From assembly GCA_030524585.1 (NCBI GenBank), contig JAUNGJ010000023.1, positions 1 to 42,549 on the forward strand: DNA of 42,549 bases, written 5' to 3'. Of this stretch, positions 8,756-16,752 are shown piece by piece (within the stretch, counting starts at the first letter, position 1; each line of letters opens with the position of its first letter). Source of the DNA: Eubacteriales bacterium (GTDB taxonomy: Bacteria > Bacillota > Clostridia > Lachnospirales > Lachnospiraceae). The notes under the pieces were generated by a model that made no database searches, was not told where the DNA came from, and saw nothing but the letters and a program-made list of their open reading frames with translations. The position numbers and the translations under genes are program-made.

Positions 8756-9979
8756 TCATTTTCTCTCCGTAATAATATAGATTGGGTTCTGTCCCGTCAT
8801 CATATGATAGTCACCAAGTACTCTGGATCTTGCCACATTCAGCTGTATCATCTCCGGATTTTCCAAAAGTCCTTCCTTTACCGCTGCCATTACTTCACCA
8901 ATGGTTTCCATTGAAATCGCATTGATAACAAGGGTAATATCCGGATTTTTCTCCTTCAGGCACCGGATAATCTCAATCAGATTACCGGAGCTTCCACCAA
9001 TAAACGCATGCGTTGGCGTTTCCAACTCTTCTAACGCCTCTGGCGCTCTTCCATGTATCACAGTTACCTGGTCCGCACGAAATTTTTGTTTATTTCTCTC
9101 AATCAGTTCACATGCCTCTTTTCGCTGTTCAATTGCATAAGCATGAATATTTTCCGAATGAAGTGCTGCTTCTATGGAAACCGAACCAGTACCCGCCCCT
9201 ATATCGTAAAATACGGAATCTGTCGCCAGTGCGAGCTTTGCCATGCTGACCGCCCGCACCTCCTCCTTTGTCATTGGAACTCTCGCAGCCCCTAGATTAC
9301 GGATGAATTCCTCATCTCTGATATGTACACTTGCCCGTCTCTTGGGACATGGATTTATTACCAGCACCGTTGCCAGCTCCCCGATATCCTCCGGCGTCAC
9401 TTCACATCCTTTTCTTACCATGATACGCTCATCGTCATAAGACAGACGGCTTCCGATATAGCACGCCACCTGTGCAAAGTCATATTTTTTTAATACCGCA
9501 CAGAAATCTTCCGCGCTCTTTTTATCCATCAGAATAAAAGTCTTCTCATAATGGTCTATGGCATAGACAATATTCTGATCTCTGCCATGGATGCTTCTAA
9601 GAGCAGCATCCTCCCATGATACTCCCAGCCTTGCTGCAAGATACACAATCGATGCAATCCCCGGCACACAGACTGCCGGAATATGTTCTTCCCGAAGCAG
9701 ACCAAACAGCTTCTTTGCACCGCTGTAAAATCCGGTATCACCAGACAATACTACTGCCCACCTTTTATATTCCGGATGCCCCTTAATAATTTTCACAATC
9801 TCTTTTGGCCGATACTCTGCATAGCAGGGCTTTCCCTTCTTATAGAATGTCTCGAGTACCCGAGATGCTCCGATAATTCCATCTGCCTGTTCAATCACCA
9901 GTTTCGCTTCTCCGGTAATCATTTCTCTGTTTCCCATTCCAGCTCCCACCAGTGCAACATTCCGCTCTTCCTTACACAT
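8756..9979 (-). CDS. cbiET: Fused cobalt-precorrin-7 C5-methyltransferase and C15-methyltransferase/decarboxylase CbiE-CbiT
   Basis: Two enzymes in one 407-residue chain. Residues 1 to about 205 are the CbiE tetrapyrrole methylase (VALVGAGMGNREMIT start, LSGDTGFYSGAKK, SIHGRDQN). Residues from about 220 are CbiT, a class I SAM methyltransferase with the DIGAGTGSVSIEAA glycine-rich motif and FIGGSSGN. Together they methylate C5 and C15 and remove the C12 acetate carboxyl. The fusion resembles CobL of the aerobic pathway, but the surrounding cbi genes show the anaerobic route. Its start overlaps the cbiH stop by 8 bases. Confidence 0.94.
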   Translation of the reverse strand: MCKEERNVALVGAGMGNREMITGEAKLVIEQADGIIGASRVLETFYKKGKPCYAEYRPKEIVKIIKGHPEYKRWAVVLSGDTGFYSGAKKLFGLLREEHIPAVCVPGIASIVYLAARLGVSWEDAALRSIHGRDQNIVYAIDHYEKTFILMDKKSAEDFCAVLKKYDFAQVACYIGSRLSYDDERIMVRKGCEVTPEDIGELATVLVINPCPKRRASVHIRDEEFIRNLGAARVPMTKEEVRAVSMAKLALATDSVFYDIGAGTGSVSIEAALHSENIHAYAIEQRKEACELIERNKQKFRADQVTVIHGRAPEALEELETPTHAFIGGSSGNLIEIIRCLKEKNPDITLVINAISMETIGEVMAAVKEGLLENPEMIQLNVARSRVLGDYHMMTGQNPIYIITERK

Positions 9980-10703
9980 TGCGATACCCTCTTGGTGTAA
10001 TCATCTTCCCACCTATCTCTCTTGTTTCCCGATTTCCTATATACACAGTTGTAAACATGTCAACTTTTTTGTTTCTCATTTCTCCCAGCGGTAAAATCTC
10101 ATAGGTCTCTCCCATACGTCCGATATTTCTTACAAGACCGCACACCGTGTCCGATGATTTATACTGCAGAATCAGATCGCAGGCCCGCTCCAGATAATCT
10201 GCGCGTTTCCTGCTGGACGGATTATACAGGCAGATCACAAAATCTGCCATAGCCGCTGCTATGAGACGTTTCTCTATTTTCTCCCAGGGGGTCAGAAGAT
10301 CACTGAGACTAATCACTGCAAAATCATGCATCAGAGGTGCTCCCAGCACCGCTGCTCCTGCCGAAGCCGCCGTGATCCCCGGAACAATGATAAGATCTAC
10401 CTCCGGATATTCCTGCCCAATCTGATACATAAGACCCGCCATCCCGTAAATACCGGAATCTCCACTGCACACCATGGCAGTTTCCATCCCCTTTGCAGCC
10501 TCTTCAAATGCCATCCGGCAGCGCTCTGTCTCCTGCTTCATAGGTGTAGTCAAAAAGATTTTCTCCGGATAGTCTGCTTTCAGCAAATCCACATATGCCG
10601 TATAACCCACAATTACCTGGCACTCTTCCAGTACCCTGGCGGCTGCTCCGGTCAGGTATTTCCTGTCTCCGGGTCCGATTCCCACTACATAAATTCTCTT
10701 CAT
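9972..10703 (-). CDS. cbiH: Cobalt-factor III C17-methyltransferase CbiH
   Basis: This SAM-dependent tetrapyrrole methylase methylates C17 and contracts the ring. The 243-residue single domain starts with YVVGIGPGDRKYLT and contains VCSGDSGIYGMAGL and VPGITAASAGAAVLGAPLMHDF, with ICLYNPSSRKR and RNIGR toward the C-terminus, all usual for CbiH/CobJ. An AAGGAAG site precedes the ATG. There is no C-terminal Fe-S extension as seen in CobJ-type relatives of some aerobes. It is followed by cbiET with an 8-base overlap. Confidence 0.94.
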   Translation of the reverse strand: MKRIYVVGIGPGDRKYLTGAAARVLEECQVIVGYTAYVDLLKADYPEKIFLTTPMKQETERCRMAFEEAAKGMETAMVCSGDSGIYGMAGLMYQIGQEYPEVDLIIVPGITAASAGAAVLGAPLMHDFAVISLSDLLTPWEKIEKRLIAAAMADFVICLYNPSSRKRADYLERACDLILQYKSSDTVCGLVRNIGRMGETYEILPLGEMRNKKVDMFTTVYIGNRETREIGGKMITPRGYRNV

Positions 10704-10750
10704 TTCAGAACTTCCTTTCCCACATCATCTCCAAATTCTCAGGAATATCT

Positions 10751-11524
10751 CTATCCCTTATCTATATGCTCAGAAACCGCAGGCCGAAACTCTGTGGCAA
10801 ATTCCGGATGATACAGATCAGATCTTCTGTAATCGCTGTCGAGAATGTCTCCCACTACAATCAATGCTGTCTTGGTAATATTATTCTTTCTGGCAGTCTC
10901 TTCCAGGGTTCCCACATGACAGAGATGAACTTCTTCGTCCGGCCAGGTCGCTCTGTACACGATTGCCGCCGGAGTATCTTTACTGTAACCTCCCATCAGC
11001 AGTTCCCGGGTCAGTTCCTTTAAAAGCCCTGTGCTTAGGAACAGCACCATCGTCGCCCGGTGCGCCGCAAAACTTCTGATCGATTCCCGTTCCGGTACCG
11101 GTGTTCGACCTGCCATCCGGGTAATAATCACGGATTGAGACACATCCGGCAGAGTATATTCCGCCTTAAGCGCTGCTGCCGCACCGCAGAAGGAGCTTAC
11201 TCCAGGGCACACCTCATAAGCAATGTTCTCTCTGTCAAGCCAATCCATCTGTTCCTTAATCGCACCATATAAAGATGCATCTCCAGTATGCAGCCTGACA
11301 ACACGTTTTCCCTGCCTTTCTGCTTTCACCATAAAATTCATCACCTGCTCCAGTGTCAGATAAGCACTATTGTGAATCTCACAATTCTTCTTACAGTTCG
11401 CAAGCAGTTTCGGATTCACCAGAGAACCCGCATAAACTACCATATCCGCTTCCTGAAGCAGCTTCTGTCCCCGAACTGTAATCAAATCTTCCGCACCGGG
11501 TCCTGCCCCCACAAACCAAATCAT
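10751..11524 (-). CDS. cbiF: Cobalt-precorrin-4 C11-methyltransferase CbiF
   Basis: Methylates C11 of cobalt-precorrin-4 using SAM. It is 257 residues in the tetrapyrrole methylase fold: WFVGAGPGAEDLITVRG at the start, VVYAGSLVNP, LHTGDASLYGAIKEQMDWL, VCPGVSSFCGAAAAL and ITRMAGRTPVP, which distinguish CbiF/CobM from CbiL and CbiH. GAGGAGAG sits six bases before the ATG. It lies 37 bases after cbiD and 47 bases before cbiH, so it is probably in the same transcript. Confidence 0.95.
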   Translation of the reverse strand: MIWFVGAGPGAEDLITVRGQKLLQEADMVVYAGSLVNPKLLANCKKNCEIHNSAYLTLEQVMNFMVKAERQGKRVVRLHTGDASLYGAIKEQMDWLDRENIAYEVCPGVSSFCGAAAALKAEYTLPDVSQSVIITRMAGRTPVPERESIRSFAAHRATMVLFLSTGLLKELTRELLMGGYSKDTPAAIVYRATWPDEEVHLCHVGTLEETARKNNITKTALIVVGDILDSDYRRSDLYHPEFATEFRPAVSEHIDKG

Positions 11525-11561
11525 CTCACACTCTCCTCACTATCAATCTCCGCTGTTATTA

Positions 11562-12710
11562 TCATTCTTTTCTCTGCTGATTGATCCGCCTTATCAGATC
11601 ATCTGCCTGTGTAGTCTCACCAAGAATCCCCTCTTCCTTCGAAAACATAACTGCACCGATCTGCAGAGACTTTCCCGCTCTTTCTATTAAATGATCTTCT
11701 ATCTTCTTCATAATAGATCCCATAGTTTTCTCTAAGATCTCATTTTCTTTCAAAAGCTCCAACGCCTCAGTTGTTGTAATACAATCCATAATCTGCATTA
11801 CCAATCTCTTCGAGGCTCCTGACATGGCTGCATGGACTGCAAGAACCTCCATTCTGCCATCCGCCTGTCTGGAATGGGTATTCATGATCCCTGCCGCCAG
11901 CTTCACAAGTTTACCTACATGTCCCACCAATAGAATCCCCTTCATCTGAAGCCGCACGGCATCATCAATCACTTCCCCAATATAATTACTGCATTTTACT
12001 GCCAAGTCTTCTTCATATCCGAGCTGTTCCCTGAGAAAATCCGCTCCATAATTTCCCGGTACCACATAGCAATATTCCATGCCTCCTTCTTTGCGCATAT
12101 TCATTTCAAGGAAAATGGTATCCGTCAGCGCTTTCTCACTCATAGGTTCTACAATACCGCTGGTTCCAAGCACAGAAATGCCGCCCTCAATTCCAAGTTT
12201 CGGGTTGAAAGTCTTTGCTGCCAGCTTTGCTCCCTCCGGAATCCAAATCAATACATTCAGACCTCCCGTATAGTCCGCATTATTTCTCTCCTCCTCAGCC
12301 GCCCGGAGAATCATCTGCCTTGGTACTTTATTAACTGCCGGCTCACCAACCGCCTGCTCCAATCCTTTCCTAGTCACCCTGCCAATGCCTTCTCCTGCCT
12401 CCAGAATAATGTCCGAACTTTCTGTCCGCCTGGAAACTTTTGCATATACATATATACCATTGGTCACATCCGGATCATCACCGCTGTCCTTTCGAACAGC
12501 ACAGCTTACGGTCTGCCTGTCTCTGACGGTCTTCTCCACCTCCAGGTACAGCCGAATCCCCGCCGGAGTAAGCAGCGATATCTCCTGAATATCTTCTCCT
12601 GAAAGCAGCATATGTGCGGCTGCTTTTGTCGCCGCAGCCGCGCAGCTTCCAGTAGTATAACCAGTACGGAGTTTTGTTTGGTTCTTCCAAATCATATGAC
12701 TGTGTGTCAT
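11562..12710 (-). CDS. cbiD: Cobalt-precorrin-5B C1-methyltransferase CbiD
   Basis: CbiD methylates C1 in the anaerobic pathway; it is not a member of the tetrapyrrole methylase family. The 382 residues carry the LRTGYTTGSCAAAATKAA signature near residue 14 and GGISVLGTSGIVEPMSE in the middle. The ATG at 12710 follows GAGG with nine bases between; a second in-frame ATG five codons later is possible. It opens the continuous cbiD-to-cbiC run and lies immediately downstream of a strong hairpin that separates it from the Rpn-type gene, so it may have its own promoter or be subject to attenuation. Confidence 0.95.
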   Translation of the reverse strand: MTHSHMIWKNQTKLRTGYTTGSCAAAATKAAAHMLLSGEDIQEISLLTPAGIRLYLEVEKTVRDRQTVSCAVRKDSGDDPDVTNGIYVYAKVSRRTESSDIILEAGEGIGRVTRKGLEQAVGEPAVNKVPRQMILRAAEEERNNADYTGGLNVLIWIPEGAKLAAKTFNPKLGIEGGISVLGTSGIVEPMSEKALTDTIFLEMNMRKEGGMEYCYVVPGNYGADFLREQLGYEEDLAVKCSNYIGEVIDDAVRLQMKGILLVGHVGKLVKLAAGIMNTHSRQADGRMEVLAVHAAMSGASKRLVMQIMDCITTTEALELLKENEILEKTMGSIMKKIEDHLIERAGKSLQIGAVMFSKEEGILGETTQADDLIRRINQQRKE

Positions 12711-12730
12711 AACATATCGCCTCGTCTATA

Positions 12731-12762
12731 ATATATGCCCGGTAGCCTTACCGGGCATATAT
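12731..12762 (-). terminator. Perfect 14-bp hairpin between rpn-like gene and cbiD
   Basis: Arms 12731-12744 (ATATATGCCCGGTA) and 12749-12762 are exact reverse complements around a 4-base loop. It follows the stop of the Rpn-type gene and precedes the cbiD ribosome binding site by about 15 bases. The trailing sequence is A/T-rich (TATAGA) but not a clean T-run, so it could terminate weakly, act as an mRNA processing or stability element, or both. Confidence 0.6.
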
Positions 12763-12787
12763 ATTCTATCATAAGCAATCAATATAT

Positions 12788-13678
12788 TCAAATTTGCTTT
12801 TCCTGTTCTCTGATTCCATCATTTTTTACATATAAATTATATTCTTTTAATAATTTTTCCTGATATTTTGTGTCCTCAGAAGCCTTAATAATATCCTCTG
12901 TCCGGTTTTGCTCCGCAAGCAGCCTGTTCAAAGTATTGATTTGCTCGATTCCCTGTTCAATTCCCCGATTCTCTGCACAGAGCATCTGCGTATTATAATC
13001 CTTCAGAGCCTTCTCTCTTGCTTCGTATTCCATTCGTTTCATTTCATCTGCACTGATTTCTTTTAGCATATTATATGCTTCATCCAGATACTCATTTGTT
13101 TTTGCCATATGCTCAAACTCCTCCCGTGTTTTCCCACTGAAGAAACGCATCCATTCTATGACATCTTCGCCTTTTTTTACTTCCGGAGGCAGCTTCTGAA
13201 GCTCCAAAATCTGAAGTTCAAATAAATCCGTATAGATATCCCCTGTCTTATCATCCCGAAAATGGATCTTCCGATAACATTCCATATCATCTTTAAAATG
13301 GATAAAATCCAGAATGCTGACATGGATACATTTCTGAAGCTTACTGTAGGGTTCTCCTTTATGAATCTGATCCGTGTACATTTTGCCGAGATAAAACAGA
13401 ATCCGATTATCCCAATATTCAAAATATGCCACCTGCATTTCCATATCCAACTGCGTCCCGTTCTCCAGCAGAATACGAACATCCAGAATACCCAGCTTAT
13501 CCTGTTCGGCCTCCTGCCTTAAAATTGTAGGCAGGAGTTTTGTTTCCCGAATCTCCTCCGGCAAAATGCCAAGAAGTGCTGCAACAAATCCTTTCCTTAC
13601 TTTCGGGTTCTGCATCAATTCCTTAAAGCAGAAATCCACAGTGGGTAACATGATAAAATCATCTTTGTTCCTTGTCAT
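12788..13678 (-). CDS. Rpn family recombination-promoting nuclease / PD-(D/E)XK putative transposase
   Basis: A 296-residue protein of the Rpn/TIGR01784 type, a PD-(D/E)XK nuclease family common in Lachnospiraceae and linked to DNA cleavage that stimulates RecA-independent recombination in E. coli. Visible marks are LPTVDFCFKELM near the start, D66 in LGILDVR and the E-x-Q pair E80/Q82 in DMEMQV, consistent with an intact active site. The C-terminal third is charged, probably coiled coil, and contains a short repeat (RGIEQGIEQ), as is usual. It lies inside the cobalamin cluster between a small unknown gene and cbiD. It has no cobalamin role that I can see and may be a mobile passenger. Confidence 0.85.
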   Translation of the reverse strand: MTRNKDDFIMLPTVDFCFKELMQNPKVRKGFVAALLGILPEEIRETKLLPTILRQEAEQDKLGILDVRILLENGTQLDMEMQVAYFEYWDNRILFYLGKMYTDQIHKGEPYSKLQKCIHVSILDFIHFKDDMECYRKIHFRDDKTGDIYTDLFELQILELQKLPPEVKKGEDVIEWMRFFSGKTREEFEHMAKTNEYLDEAYNMLKEISADEMKRMEYEAREKALKDYNTQMLCAENRGIEQGIEQINTLNRLLAEQNRTEDIIKASEDTKYQEKLLKEYNLYVKNDGIREQEKQI

Positions 13679-14082
13679 AGGTCTCCTTTCCGATTACAGA
13701 AAAGGATTCTGCCGGAAAAGATTTTAACATACTTCATTGTATCATAATTGTGCAAATATGAAAAGCCTCTTTTCGTTCCGTTTACTCCTTCTCTATATAC
13801 ATCATCTTTTTGTTTGCTGATAAGTGCCGAACAGAATATAATTCCGGCGCGACACACATATACATGTGTAATAAATACCCGTCAGATTCTCTCTGACAGC
13901 TATTAAGACCATCCCGGACATATACACATTATTATCCGAAATGTCATCTGGATGGAAAGAACTTCCATCCAAGAAGTAAACATATTATATGCCAGATTAC
14001 ATAAAATGTCAATCTGGCATATTGTAAAATTTCTAAATCACCCATTTACAGGAAATAGAAACACAGAATTCATGGGCTTCTC
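13679..14082. other. 404-base gap with several hairpins, no gene recognised
   Basis: AT-rich stretch between the small unknown gene and the Rpn-type gene. I see no convincing coding frame. It holds several inverted repeats: 13881-13897 (GTCAGA arms), 13950-13970 (GGATGGAA arms, 5-base loop) and 13987-14022 (ATATGCCAGATT arms, 12-base loop). The last is well placed to end transcription of the 14083 gene, though no T-run follows. Promoter elements for the Rpn-type gene presumably lie here, but none is clear. Confidence 0.5.
13987..14022 (-). terminator. Possible terminator after the small unknown gene
   Basis: A 12-bp perfect stem, ATATGCCAGATT at 13987-13998 pairing with 14011-14022, loop of 12 bases. 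It begins about 60 bases beyond the minus-strand gene ending at 14083. The following bases are A/T-rich without a T-run, so termination strength is uncertain. Confidence 0.4.
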
Positions 14083-14463
14083 TTATGGCTTGCCGTATTG
14101 AATCTCCGGATGCTCGTCCTTCAGCTTCCTATATAACGCATCCGCTTCTTTCAGCATTCCCTCTCCAATAAGAACCTCAAATCCGTTGCCATCCCTTAAA
14201 AGAAAAACCAGCTTCTGGATATCAAAATTTACATTCCCGCAGCACATCTTTGTATCCACTCCTTCAATTTTGCGATAGATACGCTTTACACTCGATAGTT
14301 CCATCATCGACCACGTAAATCCTTTTTTCCAGAAAATATATTCCTGTCCGAGTTTTACTTTTCCATAACCTGATGCCATTTTAAACTCCCTATCAACGTC
14401 CCTGTCTTCCCCCCGGCGATATCCGAAGGTATTCCTTCCTGTCTCTTCTCTGTTACTGCTCAT
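14083..14463 (-). CDS. Small protein of unknown function
   Basis: I do not recognise this 126-residue protein. I chose the ATG at 14463, preceded by GGGAGAAAAGAAT, over more upstream frame openings that would overlap the peptidase gene. The first 35 residues are polar and charged. The remainder (from about GKVKLGQEYIFWKKGFTW) alternates hydrophobic strands, with VKRIYRKIEG and VFLLRDGNGFEVLIGEGM, and ends in a helical ALYRKLKDEHPEI. That pattern resembles a small PH-like beta domain as found in stress or membrane-associated proteins, but this is a guess from layout. It follows the S66 peptidase by 55 bases. Confidence 0.65.
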   Translation of the reverse strand: MSSNREETGRNTFGYRRGEDRDVDREFKMASGYGKVKLGQEYIFWKKGFTWSMMELSSVKRIYRKIEGVDTKMCCGNVNFDIQKLVFLLRDGNGFEVLIGEGMLKEADALYRKLKDEHPEIQYGKP

Positions 14464-14518
14464 ATTCTTTTCTCCCTCTGCTCTCTTCAGCAAACATCTC
14501 ACCAGCTGTTTGCTGTTG

Positions 14519-15409
14519 TTAATAAATATTTGATTCCATTGCCAAAAGGTATTCTTTTCCAATAACAACCCCTTTAGAATCCGCCCCATGTCCAATTTCA
14601 GGCGTACAGGCAATCGGAATATCATTTCCTGCATATTTTTTCACCAGATCTTCGATTTTTGATATGCCGTTCTCCTCTTCCATCTGGGTAAATGTTCCTA
14701 ACAGAATACCGGATATTTGTTCAAATACTCCCATCTGCTTTAATTGATTTAGGTAAGTGACCATCTGTGGAACCCCTCCGCTGTATGCCTCTAGCAGCAG
14801 AATTTTTTCATTCATGTTCGGCCAGTATTCTGTTCCGGCTAATTTTAGCAGGCAACGAATATTGCCGCCAACTACAGTTCCCTGCATCCTCTTCCCCTGA
14901 ATAAAAGTATACTGGAACTCAAAAAGAGACTTTTTCCCATTCAAAAGCGTATTCCTAAAATGGGTAATCTGATTTTTGGCATCTTCCCTCACTACATTTC
15001 TGAGCTGATACAGTACAGATTCTTTACCCGTTTTAGTAAAAACAGCATTCAAAATAGTGGTAAGATCACTGTATCCCCAAAGCATCTTGTCAGTTTCGGC
15101 AATCACTGCAAAATCCAAATACGGCAATATCTCATTGGCAATATCACCGCCTGAAATATCAAAAATAGCTTTGATTCCATCATCCATATAAAATTTCATC
15201 AAATTATCTGCCCGCTCCTTAGCCGAACCACTGAACACAGAATCTTTTTCATAAATACAGCTGCTCCATTCTGGGATCAGACCAATTTCATTCATGATCA
15301 CCAAATGTAGCTTTTCAAGCTTCTCCCTGTTTGATACCGCCTGTCCATTTGAACAGCATACGATTCCTATTTTATCTCCCAGCTTCATTTGATCCTTCTT
15401 TATTATCAT
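14519..15409 (-). CDS. S66 family peptidase (LD-carboxypeptidase / MccF-like)
   Basis: A serine peptidase of family S66, which includes murein LD-carboxypeptidases and MccF, the immunity enzyme that hydrolyses microcin C. The protein is 296 residues. All three catalytic positions can be placed: S114 in WGYSDLT, E207 in LLLEAYSGG and H274 in EIGHGADSKG. No signal peptide is visible, so it is probably cytoplasmic. The ATG at 15409 follows GGAGGATCTG. It lies 19 bases behind a GNAT acetyltransferase, inside the cobalamin cluster. MccF-type detoxification of aminoacyl-nucleotide antibiotics and peptidoglycan recycling are both possible; I cannot separate them from the sequence. Confidence 0.85.
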   Translation of the reverse strand: MIIKKDQMKLGDKIGIVCCSNGQAVSNREKLEKLHLVIMNEIGLIPEWSSCIYEKDSVFSGSAKERADNLMKFYMDDGIKAIFDISGGDIANEILPYLDFAVIAETDKMLWGYSDLTTILNAVFTKTGKESVLYQLRNVVREDAKNQITHFRNTLLNGKKSLFEFQYTFIQGKRMQGTVVGGNIRCLLKLAGTEYWPNMNEKILLLEAYSGGVPQMVTYLNQLKQMGVFEQISGILLGTFTQMEEENGISKIEDLVKKYAGNDIPIACTPEIGHGADSKGVVIGKEYLLAMESNIY

Positions 15410-15428
15410 CAGATCCTCCATACACCGT

Positions 15429-15950
15429 CTATAATATTTTTTCAAAAAACAGGTGTCCCCCATGTGAAATTGCCCCTCCAACATTCATATGGGAACGTGC
15501 CGTCACCTGAAACCCCAGCTTTCGATATAAAGCTACGGCGGGAGTATTCTGTTCTCCCGTATCAAGCCTGACTGCTACACAGGAATCCTCCTTCGCCATC
15601 TCCAATGCCTTCTTTACAAGCGCCGATCCAATCCCCTTTCCTGCCATACCCGGCCGTACCATTAACAGATGAATAACCCTTACTTTTTCATCGGATGCCC
15701 CGCCTGGCCAATGAATCGTTCTGTACTCGGCCGGCTGTCTTCTGTCCAGAATCATACTGCCCATTATAACGCCATTTTCTTCATAAACATACAGCCCTTT
15801 ATTCCGCAAAGCTTTCTCGGCATCACTTCTTGTAGGATAAACGCCTTCTTTGAAAACCGTATACGCACCATTTGTTCTCTCATATGTAAAATGCTCGCGA
15901 TATCCTTCTTCTATACTGTCTAAGTCCGAAACCACCGCCTGTCTAATCAT
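15429..15950 (-). CDS. GNAT family N-acetyltransferase
   Basis: A 173-residue GNAT protein. The acetyl-CoA binding motif A is visible as VRPGMAGKGIGSALV near residue 95-110, followed by NTPAVALYRKLGF, the common motif B region. The substrate is unknown. Its ATG overlaps the cbiJ stop region by 8 bases, so it is translated from the cobalamin message. The S66 peptidase follows directly. The overlap suggests the pair is expressed with the pathway even though neither gene has an obvious corrin role. Confidence 0.88.
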   Translation of the reverse strand: MIRQAVVSDLDSIEEGYREHFTYERTNGAYTVFKEGVYPTRSDAEKALRNKGLYVYEENGVIMGSMILDRRQPAEYRTIHWPGGASDEKVRVIHLLMVRPGMAGKGIGSALVKKALEMAKEDSCVAVRLDTGEQNTPAVALYRKLGFQVTARSHMNVGGAISHGGHLFFEKIL

Positions 15951-16752
15951 TTTCCTCTCCTTTCAGATCTTTTTCCGTCTTATTTGCAATAGAGAGCAGA
16001 TGCTCACATACTGCCTTCACGCTCATTCCCTCTTCCTTCGGCCTTCCCACGACTACCAGCGCAGCTCCTGTTTCTTTGGCCGCTTCCAGCTTCTCGAGAA
16101 ATCCGCCCGTCTTTCCAGAATCCTTGGTTACAAAGTACGCTGCCTTCGTGTGCTTTAACATTGCTACATTGATTTCCCTGGAAAAAGGGCCCTGCATCGC
16201 AATCAGGTGTTCCCCCTCAAATCCGAGCGCTACCGTTTTCTCAACGGATTCCAGGGTAGAAAGCACTCTGACATAGCACCGTTCTCTATAATCTTCCATC
16301 TCTGTGTACAAAGCAAGCTCTTTGCTTCCAGTAGAAATGAAAACATTTCCATCGACCTCTTTTAAATACTCTACGGCCTGCGCTACAGACTCCACCTCGA
16401 TTACACACATATCTCCGGCAGCCTCATTATCTTCTCTCAGACATCTAAGATACTGCACACCCGTGTTTTCACAGGCCTTTATTATATTCTCCGTCGCCAG
16501 CACTGCAAAAGGATGGGTAGCATCCACCACCAGGTCAATCTTCTTTTCTCTTAAAAAGTCCGCGATCTCTTCTTCATTCCTCCGGCCGCAGAGTATGTGA
16601 ACATTTCTGCATTCCTTTAACAGGCTTTGTCCATATTCTGTCGCCACACTGACATACGTTTCCATCGATAACGTATCTAACAGCTCTGCTATCTCCCTGC
16701 CTTCTGTTGTTCCTGCAAATACTAATATTCTATATCCATTTTCCAATCGCAA
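15943..16752 (-). CDS. cbiJ: Cobalt-precorrin-6A reductase CbiJ
   Basis: An NADH-dependent reductase of the corrin macrocycle (CobK/CbiJ family). It is 269 residues. The N-terminus ILVFAGTTEGREIAELL and the VDATHPFA segment are diagnostic; RCLRE and the VFISTGSKEL and AMQGPFS motifs follow. I place the start at a TTG (16752) because GGAGGAG lies seven bases before it and family homology begins a few codons later; it overlaps cbiG by 23 bases. The next gene overlaps its end by 8 bases. Confidence 0.92.
   Translation of the reverse strand: MRLENGYRILVFAGTTEGREIAELLDTLSMETYVSVATEYGQSLLKECRNVHILCGRRNEEEIADFLREKKIDLVVDATHPFAVLATENIIKACENTGVQYLRCLREDNEAAGDMCVIEVESVAQAVEYLKEVDGNVFISTGSKELALYTEMEDYRERCYVRVLSTLESVEKTVALGFEGEHLIAMQGPFSREINVAMLKHTKAAYFVTKDSGKTGGFLEKLEAAKETGAALVVVGRPKEEGMSVKAVCEHLLSIANKTEKDLKGEEND

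Noticed and set aside
13675-13857. 60-codon minus-strand frame upstream of the Rpn-type gene
   Set aside because: No ribosome binding site, no homology, AT-rich intergenic composition.
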